Positions 36,343-45,650 of a DNA stretch of 64,000 bases are shown here, in pieces; the stretch's first letter is position 1; every line of letters begins with the position of its first letter. The translations under genes and the position numbers were made by a program. The notes under the pieces are model-generated. The model did no database searches. It was given only the letters and a program-made list of their open reading frames with translations, and was not told where the DNA came from. The DNA comes from Hyphomicrobiaceae bacterium (GTDB lineage Bacteria > Pseudomonadota > Alphaproteobacteria > Rhizobiales > Hyphomicrobiaceae). The stretch is from NCBI GenBank assembly GCA_020638055.1, contig JACKJH010000004.1:251501-315500 (forward strand). The letters run 5' to 3'.

Positions 36343-37751
36343 TAGCGATAGTGTTCGGGCTTATAGGGACCTTGTTGCGTGACGCCGATGTAGGATGCCT
36401 GCTCCGGCGACAGCTCTGTCAGTTGTGCGCCGATCTTCTTGAGGTGCAAACGCGCCACCTTTTCATCGAGGTGCTTGGGCAGAGTTGTTACCTTGTCGAC
36501 CGTGTATTCGCCCGTATCGCGTTTGGTCCATAGCTCGATCTGGGCCAGCGTCTGGTTGGTGAACGATGCCGACATCACGAACGAGGGATGTCCCATAGCG
36601 TTGCCAAGGTTCACAAGCCTGCCTTCAGAAAGAAGGATGATGCGTTTTCCGTCAGCAAACTCGATCTCGTCCACCTGCGGCTTGATGTTGTCCCACTTGA
36701 GGTTCTTCAGGCCATCAACCTGGATTTCGTTGTCGAAGTGGCCGATGTTGCAGACGATCGCCCGGTCCTTCATCTTGCGCATGTGGTCAACGGTGATGAC
36801 GTCCTTGTTGCCCGTGGCCGTGCAGAAGATGTCGGCCCGTGTTGCGGCCTCATCCATGGTGACCACTTCGTAGCCTTCCATCGAGGCTTGCAGCGCGCAG
36901 ATCGGATCAATTTCCGACACCATGACGCGGCAGCCGGCATTGCGCAGGGAGGCGGCCGAACCCTTGCCAACATCACCGAAGCCAGCAACCATCGCAACCT
37001 TGCCGGACATCATCACGTCAGTACCGCGACGGATGCCGTCAACCAGCGATTCACGGCAGCCGTAGAGGTTGTCGAACTTCGATTTCGTAACAGAGTCGTT
37101 CACATTGATTGCGGGGAACAGCAGCTTCCCGTCGCGAGCAAGCTGATAAAGGCGGTTGACGCCGGTGGTGGTTTCCTCAGAGACGCCGCGAATGTTCTTG
37201 GCAAGTTGGGCAAACCAACCAGGTTTTTCCGCCAACGTTTCCTTGAGCACAGCGAAGAAGTGCGTTTCTTCCTCTGACTTCGGGTTGTCGAGGAACGCCT
37301 TGTCGCCCTTTTCAGCGCGCAGACCCAGGTGAACGAACATGGTGGCGTCTCCGCCATCGTCAAGGATCATGTTCGGTGTGCCGCCATCGCCCCATTCCAT
37401 CGCGCGCTTGGTGAATTCCCAATATTCACGCAGGCTCTCGCCCTTGTATGCGAATACCGGGACACCGCGCGATGCAACACCTGCGGCGGCGTGATCCTGT
37501 GTTGAATAGATGTTGCAAGAAACCCAACGGACATCGGCGCCCAAAGCAGTCAGCGTCTCGATCAAAACCGCTGTCTGGATCGTCATGTGCAGCGATCCCA
37601 TGATGCGCGCACCCTTCAAGGGCTGGCTTGGGCCATATTCCTCACGCGTTGCCATCAGGCCCGGCATCTCGGTTTCTGCAATGTTGATTTCCTTGCGGCC
37701 CCAATCTGCAAGGCTGATGTCTTTGACGACGAAATCATTGTTGGTTGTCAT
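36339..37751 (-). CDS. ahcY: Adenosylhomocysteinase
   Basis: NAD-dependent hydrolase that splits S-adenosylhomocysteine to adenosine and homocysteine and so keeps methylation going. It has the family's SLADWGRKEINIAE start, the NAD-binding segment VAGFGDVGKGSA and the C-terminal KPEHYRY. At 470 residues it matches the longer bacterial form. RIME-like repeats flank it on both sides, one touching the stop and one ending 37 bases before the start. No S-adenosylhomocysteine riboswitch was seen upstream. Confidence 0.98.
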   Translation of the reverse strand: MTTNNDFVVKDISLADWGRKEINIAETEMPGLMATREEYGPSQPLKGARIMGSLHMTIQTAVLIETLTALGADVRWVSCNIYSTQDHAAAGVASRGVPVFAYKGESLREYWEFTKRAMEWGDGGTPNMILDDGGDATMFVHLGLRAEKGDKAFLDNPKSEEETHFFAVLKETLAEKPGWFAQLAKNIRGVSEETTTGVNRLYQLARDGKLLFPAINVNDSVTKSKFDNLYGCRESLVDGIRRGTDVMMSGKVAMVAGFGDVGKGSAASLRNAGCRVMVSEIDPICALQASMEGYEVVTMDEAATRADIFCTATGNKDVITVDHMRKMKDRAIVCNIGHFDNEIQVDGLKNLKWDNIKPQVDEIEFADGKRIILLSEGRLVNLGNAMGHPSFVMSASFTNQTLAQIELWTKRDTGEYTVDKVTTLPKHLDEKVARLHLKKIGAQLTELSPEQASYIGVTQQGPYKPEHYRY

Positions 37752-37787
37752 GAGAATTCCTTTTTTGATCTGCGTCCCCGAGCAGGT

Positions 37788-37892
37788 CTAGGGCGCATTC
37801 CGGTCCGATGGAATTGGATCGGCGCTCTAGCTTCTTGTTTGGTCGCATTTTCTTCGACGAACCGGCGTCCACTTCGTCGGAAAATGCTCTAG
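37788..37892 (+). repeat. RIME-like repeat in the ahcY leader
   Basis: Complete copy from CTAGGGC to GCTCTAG. It sits in the probable 5' leader or promoter of ahcY, where its hairpins could affect transcription or RNA stability. Confidence 0.85.
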
Positions 37893-38420
37893 CGTGTGTT
37901 CGAATGCTCAAAGACCTTCCCGAAGCCAAGCGCCGGTGCGCCAGCAGTTCGCCCAGCAACTGCGCGGCAATACGGCGGCTGCAATCGCACGCGCGCCAAT
38001 GCCGGTGGCGTTATCAGGCCGATGGCCCGGCCCCGGGCCTGCGCGGTTGCTATAGCCGACAAGGCGAATGCCCGCAACTACATATAAGCAACTCGTTATA
38101 TCTTGAGCGTCGATCGGACGAGATCAGAGCTTGGAGCCTTGGTTGAGTTAATTTTCAACAGCGCGAATCAGCGTCTGTGGCGATATGTACGCAAAGTACT
38201 TTGTGCTGATTTCTTTATATAACTGTCTGATTTTTAATGATAAATAACAAATTCCGATTGGGGCATACACTGCCACTGCTCACCGTAAGGGATTCAACGC
38301 AGCACCGAAACACGATCATTATGCGGAAATTCTGGAACTGAATTTCTAGTTGAACACTTATCAATATGAATGTTGAACATTGTATAGATAAGTTTTTTGA
38401 AACTGGAAACGTGCGGCCGG
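37893..38420. other. Intergenic region between two divergent genes, no gene seen
   Basis: The left 200 bases are GC-rich and contain short open frames without a ribosome site. The right 300 bases are AT-rich and probably hold the promoter of the TadG-like gene. No RNA gene was recognised. Confidence 0.4.
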
Positions 38421-39809
38421 ATGCTGTGGCGAAGCTTGATTGAATGTGCGCGGAGTAATCTCGGGTGCGGCTGGAGGCGGCGTGAGGGGAGCATAGCAAT
38501 CATTTTTGCGGTGACCTTGGGTGTCATGTTGCTTGTTGTGGGGGGCGCTGTTGACTTCGGCCGCTGGCTCTCTGCTCGCAATGCTGTGCGAAGTGCGGTC
38601 GACAAGGCGGTTATTGCGGGCGCAAGAACCTTGCAAATCGAAGGTCGCAACGCTTTGGCGGCGGTGGATGTCGCGCAGCGCTACTACGATCGGAATTTGC
38701 GTGTGATTTCGGGTTTGGAAGGGCGCATAACATTTCGCGTCATACGCAAAGACACCGCGCTCATCGCTGAAGGCAAGGTGTTCATAGACACACCGCTCTT
38801 AGCACTGGCAGGTATCCGTAAGCTTCCCGTCCTGATCCTCTCTGAAGCCAACGCTCCTGAGGCCTTTCTGGCGGAGGGAGCCAAGAGCGAAACCGACATC
38901 GAAGTAGCGCTGATGTTGGACACAAGCGGCTCGATGCTGGGAGGCAGGCTTGAAAATCTGAAACAGGCGGTCAATGACCTGATCGATATTGTCGTATGGG
39001 ACGATCAATCGTCGCACGCATCGCGCGTGGCCTTGGTGCCATTTGCAGATGCAATTCGCATTGACGATCCTGCTCTTGTTTCCTTGGTGGTGCGTCCATC
39101 TCCCTCGCGATTTCGCTTTACGGACATCGATGGAAACACGCGCATCTGGCGCCGGGATCCGGCCTGTGCGACAGATCGGGTTGGCGCGGCAGCATACTTG
39201 GATGATGCCCCTGAGGGTCCAGACCAGTTCAACGCCTACTACAGTGCGGATGGAACTTGCGATCCAAAATACGGTGCGATCGTGCCGTTGACGAACGATA
39301 AGACCCGCCTGCGTTCCAAACTCGATATGTTGTCTGCGGGTGGTGAAACTGCAGGTCACTTGGGTATAGCCTGGACCTGGAATCTTCTGTCGCCGCGCTG
39401 GGCCGGCGTGCTTCCCGCTGATGGCAGACCTGCGCCCTATAGCCTGCTAGAGCAGCGTACAGATAGCGGTGCGCCACTGTTGCGAAAGATCGCCGTCTTG
39501 ATGAGCGATAGCGAATTCAACCTTGAATATTGCGACGGCGTCGACGATGCGGTCATCAACTGCGATGCGCCCAATGGCAATTCCATAGCCAATTCACAGC
39601 ATCTTTGTGCGAACATGAAGGCGGCCGGTATAACCATTTTTTCTGTCGGTTTTGATATTTCCGAGGCCGGAGCCACGGCAAGTGCACTGCAACGTTGTGC
39701 AAGTAGCCCATCTACATACTATCTGGCGCAAGACACCGGTGCATTGCGCCAGGCGTATCGCGACATTGCCTTGCGGATCTCACAAATTCATGTGACGCAG
39801 GGGCCATAA
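38421..39809 (+). CDS. TadG-like protein with von Willebrand A domain
   Basis: The 462-residue protein starts with a short basic lead. A prepilin-like hydrophobic helix follows (GSIAIIFAVTLGVMLLVVGG), then an extracytoplasmic region with a vWA domain whose metal site reads DTSGSM (about residue 165). This is the layout of TadG-related proteins of Flp/Tad pilus systems, here without any other tad gene. Its first seven residues could change: TTG 38397 is an alternative start to ATG 38421, and neither has a strong ribosome site. It lies on the opposite strand to its neighbours and is bracketed by two same-direction RIME-like repeats, which suggests an inserted segment. Confidence 0.8.
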   Translation: MLWRSLIECARSNLGCGWRRREGSIAIIFAVTLGVMLLVVGGAVDFGRWLSARNAVRSAVDKAVIAGARTLQIEGRNALAAVDVAQRYYDRNLRVISGLEGRITFRVIRKDTALIAEGKVFIDTPLLALAGIRKLPVLILSEANAPEAFLAEGAKSETDIEVALMLDTSGSMLGGRLENLKQAVNDLIDIVVWDDQSSHASRVALVPFADAIRIDDPALVSLVVRPSPSRFRFTDIDGNTRIWRRDPACATDRVGAAAYLDDAPEGPDQFNAYYSADGTCDPKYGAIVPLTNDKTRLRSKLDMLSAGGETAGHLGIAWTWNLLSPRWAGVLPADGRPAPYSLLEQRTDSGAPLLRKIAVLMSDSEFNLEYCDGVDDAVINCDAPNGNSIANSQHLCANMKAAGITIFSVGFDISEAGATASALQRCASSPSTYYLAQDTGALRQAYRDIALRISQIHVTQGP

Positions 39810-39830
39810 GGCTGGAGGCAGGACGGGAAA

Positions 39831-39934
39831 CCAGAGCGCATTCCGATCCGATGGAATCGGAATGCGCTCCAGCTTCTTCTTTGGTCGCATTTTCTTCGAC
39901 GAACCGGCGTCCACTTCGTCGGAAAATGCACTAG
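39831..39934 (+). repeat. RIME-like double-palindrome repeat
   Basis: Complete copy. Its first palindrome reads GAGCGCATTCC...GGAATGCGCTC and so is longer and more perfect than in other copies. It lies between the convergent TadG-like and HPr genes and ends 18 bases before the HPr stop. Confidence 0.85.
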
Positions 39935-39952
39935 GTGCCGAAGAGCCGGGCC

Positions 39953-40258
39953 CTAACCGCCTTCGACCATATCCTCGTCAAACCCGTTTTCGATGAGCTG
40001 CACCAGGGCTGTGAGCGCCTCCGGGCCCTCCGGTCCCATGGCCACGATGTGCAGCACCGATCCTGGCCCGGCAGCCAGCATCATGAGCCCCATGATCGAG
40101 GTGCCACCGACCGTCTGATTGTCCCGCGTGACAGTGATGTAGGCATCAAAGGTCTCTGCGCACTTGACGAACTTGGCCGAAGCGCGCGCGTGCAACCCTT
40201 TGCGATTCCTGATGGTGACGATGGCTTCAGGACGGTCTGAGGTATCGATTTCTGGCAT
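39953..40258 (-). CDS. HPr-family phosphocarrier protein
   Basis: Small cytosolic PTS protein (101 residues) with the phosphorylated His23 in GLHARASAKF and a Ser54 in GTSIMGLM, the site used by HPr kinase. With EIIA and HprK just upstream and no sugar permease gene nearby, it belongs to the regulatory PTS branch of Alphaproteobacteria. It starts 8 bases after the EIIA stop, so the two are one transcript. Confidence 0.95.
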   Translation of the reverse strand: MPEIDTSDRPEAIVTIRNRKGLHARASAKFVKCAETFDAYITVTRDNQTVGGTSIMGLMMLAAGPGSVLHIVAMGPEGPEALTALVQLIENGFDEDMVEGG

Positions 40259-40266
40259 GGGGTGCC

Positions 40267-40671
40267 TCAGCCGTCCCCTGTCAATTGCTGGCCGGCTACC
40301 TTGATGTATTTGCGGCCAGCGTCGCGCGCTACGACCACGGCCTCGCTCATCGGCAATTCCACGCGTACACTCGCCAGTTTCACAAGGATGGGCAGGTTTA
40401 TCCCGGCAATCACCTCAACGTCGGCCTCGTCGAGAATGGAAATGGCGAGATTGGCGGGTGTGCCACCGAACATGTCAGTGAGCAGAATCACGCCAGCCCC
40501 ATCGTTGGCTCTGGCAACGGCGTTGAGTATTTCCTGGCGCCGCCCGACCATGTCGTCTTCGGGATCAATCGAGACCGTTTCAAGCCGCTCCTGCGGGCCG
40601 ACAATGTGCTCAAGCGCTGCGCGGAACTCCCGTGCCAGACCGCCGTGCGTAACAATGACGAGCCCGATCAT
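40267..40671 (-). CDS. PTS EIIA component, mannose/fructose-type
   Basis: EIIA-Man fold of 134 residues with the active His9 in IVTHGGLAREF and the ILLTDMFGGTPAN segment. It takes phosphate from HPr. In Alphaproteobacteria this orphan EIIA has no matching IIB/IIC permease and is thought to regulate partners according to its phosphorylation. ATG 40671 is preferred to TTG 40677. Confidence 0.93.
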   Translation of the reverse strand: MIGLVIVTHGGLAREFRAALEHIVGPQERLETVSIDPEDDMVGRRQEILNAVARANDGAGVILLTDMFGGTPANLAISILDEADVEVIAGINLPILVKLASVRVELPMSEAVVVARDAGRKYIKVAGQQLTGDG

Positions 40672-40957
40672 TCGCAAGCGCTGCCGTTGTTTGAGCTCGT
40701 TTGGGCCGGTTGCTGGTGACCGTCAGATATGGTGCGGTAAATCATGACCTCATGCCCGGTTTTTTCAACAATGGTTGGCGCACCTCGCGATGCTCTGGCG
40801 TGTTGCGCAAGGTGACAAGAGTTCGTCTGCCTTGCAAGAGGTTAACGGTGTTTGGCTGATCGCCGCCAGGATGGCGCCTTGACGCACACTCGCATGTTAG
40901 CCGTGCCTGATATTTGCCGTCTGGGTACCAATTAATAACAGGTCGACTGTTGCACTT
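40672..40957. other. Spacer between hprK and EIIA, no gene seen
   Basis: No hairpin, repeat or open frame worth reporting was recognised. It may contain a promoter for the EIIA-HPr pair. Confidence 0.35.
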
Positions 40958-41452
40958 TCAAATCTCCAGCAAACGGCGGTGGCCCACACCCTGTAGTGCC
41001 AATGCAACTTTGAGTGGCGCTGAAGGTTCGAATGCAAACAGGCGAATTAACGGACGAATTTGGCCTGCCAGAACCGTCGTATCGGCTTGGGGCATACGTT
41101 CGATCTGGTTAGCTGGGACGAGTTCGACAACCAGATGAACGTCGGCAGCCTCCAGGTAAGGCAGGTCGACAATGCCAATGCCGCGAACCTCGAGCTTTCC
41201 TGCAAGGGTTTTGGGAGGCCGTGCAATGAGCTTTTCACCCTCAGCCTGTAGCAGTACCTGGTCATCGGCAACGAGTTGAAATGGTTGTCCGCCCAGCCCG
41301 GACGCGGGCCACGCCAATAACCTGAGTGCCAAGTCCGATTTGCCGGCACCAGAGGGCCCGGCGAGCAGGACGCACGAAAAGAAATCAACATTTGCCGTGG
41401 CTACGGCGGTGGCGTGAACAAGTGTGCGCTCATCATCCATGTCGGGTGCCAT
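40958..41452 (-). CDS. hprK: HPr kinase/phosphorylase, short alphaproteobacterial form
   Basis: Kinase acting on the Ser of HPr. It has only the C-terminal catalytic domain (164 residues), as usual in Rhizobiales. Walker A GPSGAGKSD is at about 32-40; LVHATAV near the start and GKLEVRGIGIVDLP are family segments. ATG 41452 has GGAGG 5 bases upstream and overlaps the end of chvG by 20 bases, so translation is likely coupled to the sensor kinase. This ties HPr control to the ChvG-ChvI operon. Confidence 0.93.
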   Translation of the reverse strand: MAPDMDDERTLVHATAVATANVDFFSCVLLAGPSGAGKSDLALRLLAWPASGLGGQPFQLVADDQVLLQAEGEKLIARPPKTLAGKLEVRGIGIVDLPYLEAADVHLVVELVPANQIERMPQADTTVLAGQIRPLIRLFAFEPSAPLKVALALQGVGHRRLLEI

Positions 41453-43280
41453 CCACGCCTCCGCGCGGATGCAGAGGACTTGCCGGCAGACGCACGACAA
41501 AGCGTGCACCTAGCCGCCCTTGGCTTGGTGCGTTTGGATTTTGATAGCGATTTTCAGCCCTGATCGTACCACCGTAAGCGGCAACGATCTCGCGGGAAAT
41601 GTTGAGGCCCAGTCCGGAATTGTTCGTGCGGCTGCCGCCCTTGTCGGGACGGTAGGTATAGAACCGTGCAAAAACCTTCTCCAGGTTCTCCTCGTCGATG
41701 CCAGGCCCCTCATCTTCGACGACTAGCTCGACAACATCACCGTCACGGCGGACGGAAATGATGACTTTTCCGCCTGCTGGCGAGAACGAGATGGCGTTGT
41801 CAACGAGGTTTGTCACGACCTGCGCGATGCGGCTGTCGTTACCGTAAATCGTGAAACTATTGGCCGGCACACCGGCAGGCACGTCAAGCACTAGACTGAC
41901 GTTGTTGGTTTCGGCCTTGTCGCGAAAAATAGAGGTTACGCTTTCCAAAAGATCGCGCAGCGGCACAGGCTCGCGTTGCTGGCGCGCCAACTCCGCATCC
42001 AAACGGGAGGCGCTTGAAATTTCGGTAATCATCCTGTTCAGGCGTTTCAGTTCCTGCTGAATTTGTTCGATAAGATGATCGCGCTGCTCCTCGGTCTTGG
42101 CGTAACCCAGTGACTCTGCCGTGGATCGTGCGGCGGTGAGGGGATTTTTTAGTTCGTGGGCCACGTCGGCTGCAAAGCGCTCGCTGGCTTCGAGCCTTCC
42201 CAAGAGGGCGCTGGTCATCTTGGAAAATGCGCGCGCCAGTAATCCCACTTCGTCGCGCCGGTCAGTCATCTCGGGAAGTTCATGCTGGGCAATAATATCG
42301 TTGGAAACGACTTTTGCGGTTTCGGCCAGGTGGCGGATCGGCCCGGCAACCGTGCGAGCTAAAAGCAGTGAAATCGATACCGTGGCGATGAGAGCCAATA
42401 GTGCCAGAAGTAAAAGATTGTTGCGGTCCTCAGCGACGATTTCGTCAATTTGTCCAGGGCGCGTGGAAAGCAGCAAAACACCGTGCACCTTCTTCATGCG
42501 CTGAATAGGCACGGCCAGCGAGACAATCTGTTCGCCCTTTTCCGATAGCAACACCATGGATGTCGGCGTTCGGCCGGTCATGGCAATGCGAACCTCAGGA
42601 TAACTCGTGCCAAGGCCGGAATCGATCTCCCGGTAAACGGGAAGTTTCTTGTCCAACAGCCAGCGCGTAAGCCTGGTCCAGAAATTTTTCGTTTTTACGC
42701 GTCCGGCGGAGGCTGAGTCGGAGTCGTCATTGTTTTCAGCGTCCGCGTTATTGGGGATGATTGCCCCGCGGCGCAGGAGTTTGTCACTGTCCACGATCAA
42801 CGTGCCATCGAGGGCGTAAATGCGGGCACGGGTGTTGGTTGGCTTTATGAGGCGGCGAAGAATGGGGGCCACCCGTTCGGGCCGAATGGAAAGCTCCAGC
42901 GCGGCAAAACCATCGTCCCTGAAGGGAATGCGCGCGTCACCGGAGATAGGGAGTTTGGTCGGATCGAGCATCAGTCGCTCGGTTTCGACTTTTGCATCGC
43001 CTGCAATTGCCGCGGCAATGATCTCGCCTTGCACCCGCAGTGCTTCACGTTTGGCGTCGATCAACCAGGCGCGTGAGTTCGACAGGTAGAAGATGCCGAT
43101 AATAAAGATCGCAAGGCCGATCAGGTTCGATACGAGAATACGACGCAGAAGCGTGGCCGATACAAACCGCGGCAATGGCTGGTTACGCCACCAACGCCCC
43201 AACGTTGACCACACGCTGCGATGCTGGGCAGACTTTTCCAAGTCGACCGGGACTGAGGAGCGTTCGGTCCCCGATGCCAT
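41433..43280 (-). CDS. chvG: Sensor histidine kinase ChvG
   Basis: Inner-membrane sensor of 615 residues. A cytosolic lead of about 45 residues is followed by a membrane helix (about 48-66), a periplasmic domain, a second helix (about 289-308), a HAMP linker, the H-box VAHELKNPL with His375, and an ATPase domain (NLVDNAISFS, EDEGPGI, SGLGLNIS). ChvG/ExoS kinases respond to acid and cell-wall stress and control exopolysaccharide, motility and host interaction. ATG 43280 has GGAG 5 bases upstream. It lies 201 bases downstream of chvI. Confidence 0.95.
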   Translation of the reverse strand: MASGTERSSVPVDLEKSAQHRSVWSTLGRWWRNQPLPRFVSATLLRRILVSNLIGLAIFIIGIFYLSNSRAWLIDAKREALRVQGEIIAAAIAGDAKVETERLMLDPTKLPISGDARIPFRDDGFAALELSIRPERVAPILRRLIKPTNTRARIYALDGTLIVDSDKLLRRGAIIPNNADAENNDDSDSASAGRVKTKNFWTRLTRWLLDKKLPVYREIDSGLGTSYPEVRIAMTGRTPTSMVLLSEKGEQIVSLAVPIQRMKKVHGVLLLSTRPGQIDEIVAEDRNNLLLLALLALIATVSISLLLARTVAGPIRHLAETAKVVSNDIIAQHELPEMTDRRDEVGLLARAFSKMTSALLGRLEASERFAADVAHELKNPLTAARSTAESLGYAKTEEQRDHLIEQIQQELKRLNRMITEISSASRLDAELARQQREPVPLRDLLESVTSIFRDKAETNNVSLVLDVPAGVPANSFTIYGNDSRIAQVVTNLVDNAISFSPAGGKVIISVRRDGDVVELVVEDEGPGIDEENLEKVFARFYTYRPDKGGSRTNNSGLGLNISREIVAAYGGTIRAENRYQNPNAPSQGRLGARFVVRLPASPLHPRGGVDGTRHG

Positions 43281-43481
43281 TGTTTCTCCAACGAACCGGT
43301 TGAGTTCTGTATCCACGACACAGGCGTCGATCTGGACGTTTTGACAATAGGCCTTAAGCGCATCTCCCAGCACGGCCCCCGTTGACGCATATAGAAACGC
43401 CGACTGGCGGGTTAAATCCTCATGCAGTCGGCGGGAGGAGTTTGGGCCTCCCGCTGGTGTTGCGATCGTCGACTATGCGCC

Positions 43482-44189
43482 TCAAGTTTCCTTGAACCGG
43501 TAGCCCACGCCATAAAGTGTCTCGATGACGTCGAAGTCGTCGTCCACATTCTTGAATTTCTTGCGCAGGCGCTTGATGTGGCTGTCGATCGTTCTATCGT
43601 CCACATAGACCTGATCGTCGTATGCCGCATCCATCAGTGCGTCGCGTGTTTTTACAACGCCTGGGCGCTGCGCCAACGCCTGAAGGATCAGAAATTCCGT
43701 GACTGTGAGAGTAACCGGTCTGCTGTCCCAGTGGCATGTGTGGCGCTCAGGGTCGAGTTTCAGCTTGCCACGCTCCAGAACACGCGCTGCTTCCGTGACC
43801 GGCTGCTGGCCATCCTTGGGTGTCTGGCGCCTGAGGATTGTGCGCACGCGCTCCACCACAAGCCGTTGGGAAAATGGTTTTGCGATATAATCATCAGCGC
43901 CCATTTTGAGGCCGAACAGTTCGTCGATCTCCTCATCCTTGGAGGTGAGGAAGATAACAGGCATATCGGATTGCTGACGGACTTTGCGCAACAGTTCCAT
44001 GCCATCCATGCGCGGCATCTTGATGTCGAAAATACCCAGATCAGCAGGCTCTTCGGTTAGCGCTTCCAGCGCCGCTACACCGTCGGAATAGGTGCGGACT
44101 TTGTAACCCTCCGCTTCCAGAGCCATGCTGAGTGATGTCAAAATATTGCGCTCGTCATCGACCAGAGCAATCGAACTTTTTTCTTTCAT
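43482..44189 (-). CDS. chvI: Response regulator ChvI
   Basis: OmpR-family regulator of 235 residues. The receiver domain has the acidic DDE, the phosphoacceptor D55 in IFDIKMPRMDG, and a KP pair in YIAKPFS. The C-terminal winged-helix domain has LTVTEFLILQALAQRPG and DRTIDSHIKRLRKKF. Partner of ChvG; the pair is often essential in Rhizobiales. ATG 44189 follows GAGAGG. Confidence 0.96.
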   Translation of the reverse strand: MKEKSSIALVDDERNILTSLSMALEAEGYKVRTYSDGVAALEALTEEPADLGIFDIKMPRMDGMELLRKVRQQSDMPVIFLTSKDEEIDELFGLKMGADDYIAKPFSQRLVVERVRTILRRQTPKDGQQPVTEAARVLERGKLKLDPERHTCHWDSRPVTLTVTEFLILQALAQRPGVVKTRDALMDAAYDDQVYVDDRTIDSHIKRLRKKFKNVDDDFDVIETLYGVGYRFKET

Positions 44190-44447
44190 GGTCGCCTCTC
44201 GCCCTGCCAAACGGCCCGATTTATTACTTGCTGACGACGGGCTTTATGGTTGCTTCGTGTGTCAAATGTGGCAGCGGGACTTTTAACCCTCTTAGCTGAA
44301 CCCCAACTGAATAGGCGAGGCAGGTGTGCCGGGCAAGCTGCAATTCCGGCTATTTGCCCCGTTTTCCCCGTATGCCGGACTTTGCAAAACAAGCACGATT
44401 GCGGGGAAAATGCGGAACGATGATGCCTGTGGATGAGGATTGTCCCA

Positions 44448-45227
44448 ATGAACCCAACCGTTGCACGCCGTGAGCCAACCGCTGCCCAAGCAGCGCGCGA
44501 AATCGTCCGCCTCGGCCTCAAGGCATCACTTGCAACCCTCGAAGAAGGCAAAGGTTTTCCATACGCATCGTTGGTAATCGTGGCTTTGGAGCCCGATGGG
44601 GCACCTCTACTCCTGTTGTCTGATTTGGCGTTGCACACCAAAAACCTTCGGTCGGATCCACGTGCGACCTTGTTGTTTGATGCAAGCGATGGGGCCGGCG
44701 ATCCGCTTGCAGGTGGACGCGTATCAGTCATGGGCCGGATGGTTCAATTGCAAAAAGGGGAGAGGGAGCGCACATCGCGACGGTTCATCGCGCGCCATCC
44801 CGCTGCGGAAATGTATGCGGGATTTGCCGATTTTTCGTACTGGCGAATGACGGTGGAGCGAGCCCACTACATTGGCGGGTTTGGACGGATTGTCGATCTT
44901 GGGACGGAGCAATTGCTTGTTGATACGTCAGGGGCAGAAGCCCTGTTGGCGGCAGAGCATGAAATCGTTGCGCACATGAATTCAGATCACGATGATGCTC
45001 TGCAGCTTTACGCAACGGTACTGTGCAGCGCTGGGCGTGGAACTGGATCATGGCGCATGACCGGCATCGATCCAGCCGGGCTCGATTTGGTAAATGGCGA
45101 TCGGGCACTACGCCTCGACTTTGATGCGCGCGTCGCCAGTCCCTCGCAAGCCCGTGCCGAACTGGTTCGAATGGCCCAAGTCGCGCGATCCATGAGCGCT
45201 AAAACAGAGGGAAATGCGAGCGAGTGA
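44448..45227 (+). CDS. HugZ-like flavin/haem protein (PNPOx fold) with DUF2470
   Basis: The 259-residue protein has a split-barrel FMN-binding-like domain (residues 10-160: LATLEEGKGFPYASLV..., SDLALHTKNL, RFIARHPAAEMYAGF). It is followed by a DUF2470 domain with HMNSDHDDALQLYA. HugZ proteins break down haem; other members of this family bind flavin or haem for unknown jobs. ATG 44448 has GAGGA upstream and is preferred to ATG 44433. It is divergent from chvI. Confidence 0.85.
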   Translation: MNPTVARREPTAAQAAREIVRLGLKASLATLEEGKGFPYASLVIVALEPDGAPLLLLSDLALHTKNLRSDPRATLLFDASDGAGDPLAGGRVSVMGRMVQLQKGERERTSRRFIARHPAAEMYAGFADFSYWRMTVERAHYIGGFGRIVDLGTEQLLVDTSGAEALLAAEHEIVAHMNSDHDDALQLYATVLCSAGRGTGSWRMTGIDPAGLDLVNGDRALRLDFDARVASPSQARAELVRMAQVARSMSAKTEGNASE

Positions 45228-45650
45228 CTCGTCGCCGGTGGTGCTTATCCACAAGCGTCAATGTCAACGGCATAACTTTCGTCGAATATTGGCCGGCCGT
45301 CGGCCATAATGCTTTTGACCTTTTGCATTTGTTTGATTTTAGGGCTTGAAAGCTGCCTATTTCCTATGCCCCTGCGGAGCATTGCTACTATGTGCGACTT
45401 GCTGCACCGCAATGCGCCGCGCTTAAAGGAGTGATCTCTTTCTGCACGTGGATTTGAATTACGAGGCAAGACCAGCCGCCAGTGCTGCGATTTCGGCAAT
45501 GGCCCTTCAGTCGTATTCTATCCCGTTTTACGCGTTCGCGTAGCAAAGCCTTGCGCAGGATATGGAGATGAACCCTTATCGGGCGAGACATGCCATGAAG
45601 ACACGTCGCCGCCCTTGACTGCAAACCGTAATGCTGGAGCGGTGCACCAA
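45228..45650. other. pckA upstream region with a possible leader peptide
   Basis: About 420 bases that should carry the pckA promoter. GGCCG and CGGCC at about 45291-45305 form a short stem. A short frame of 18 codons starts at ATG 45562 and stops at TGA 45616-45618, overlapping the upstream TTG codon of the pckA frame. Whether it is translated is unknown. Confidence 0.4.

Noticed and set aside
36588..37277. 229-codon open frame on the + strand
   Set aside because: It lies opposite ahcY; the composition is that of a shadow frame.
37896..38087. 63-codon open frame in the ahcY-TadG gap
   Set aside because: It has no ribosome site and no family resemblance; the frame is GC-rich chance or a decayed fragment that cannot be identified.
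37752..38100. Possible S-adenosylhomocysteine riboswitch upstream of ahcY
   Set aside because: None of the expected conserved segments was seen; the region instead holds a RIME-like repeat and unassigned sequence.
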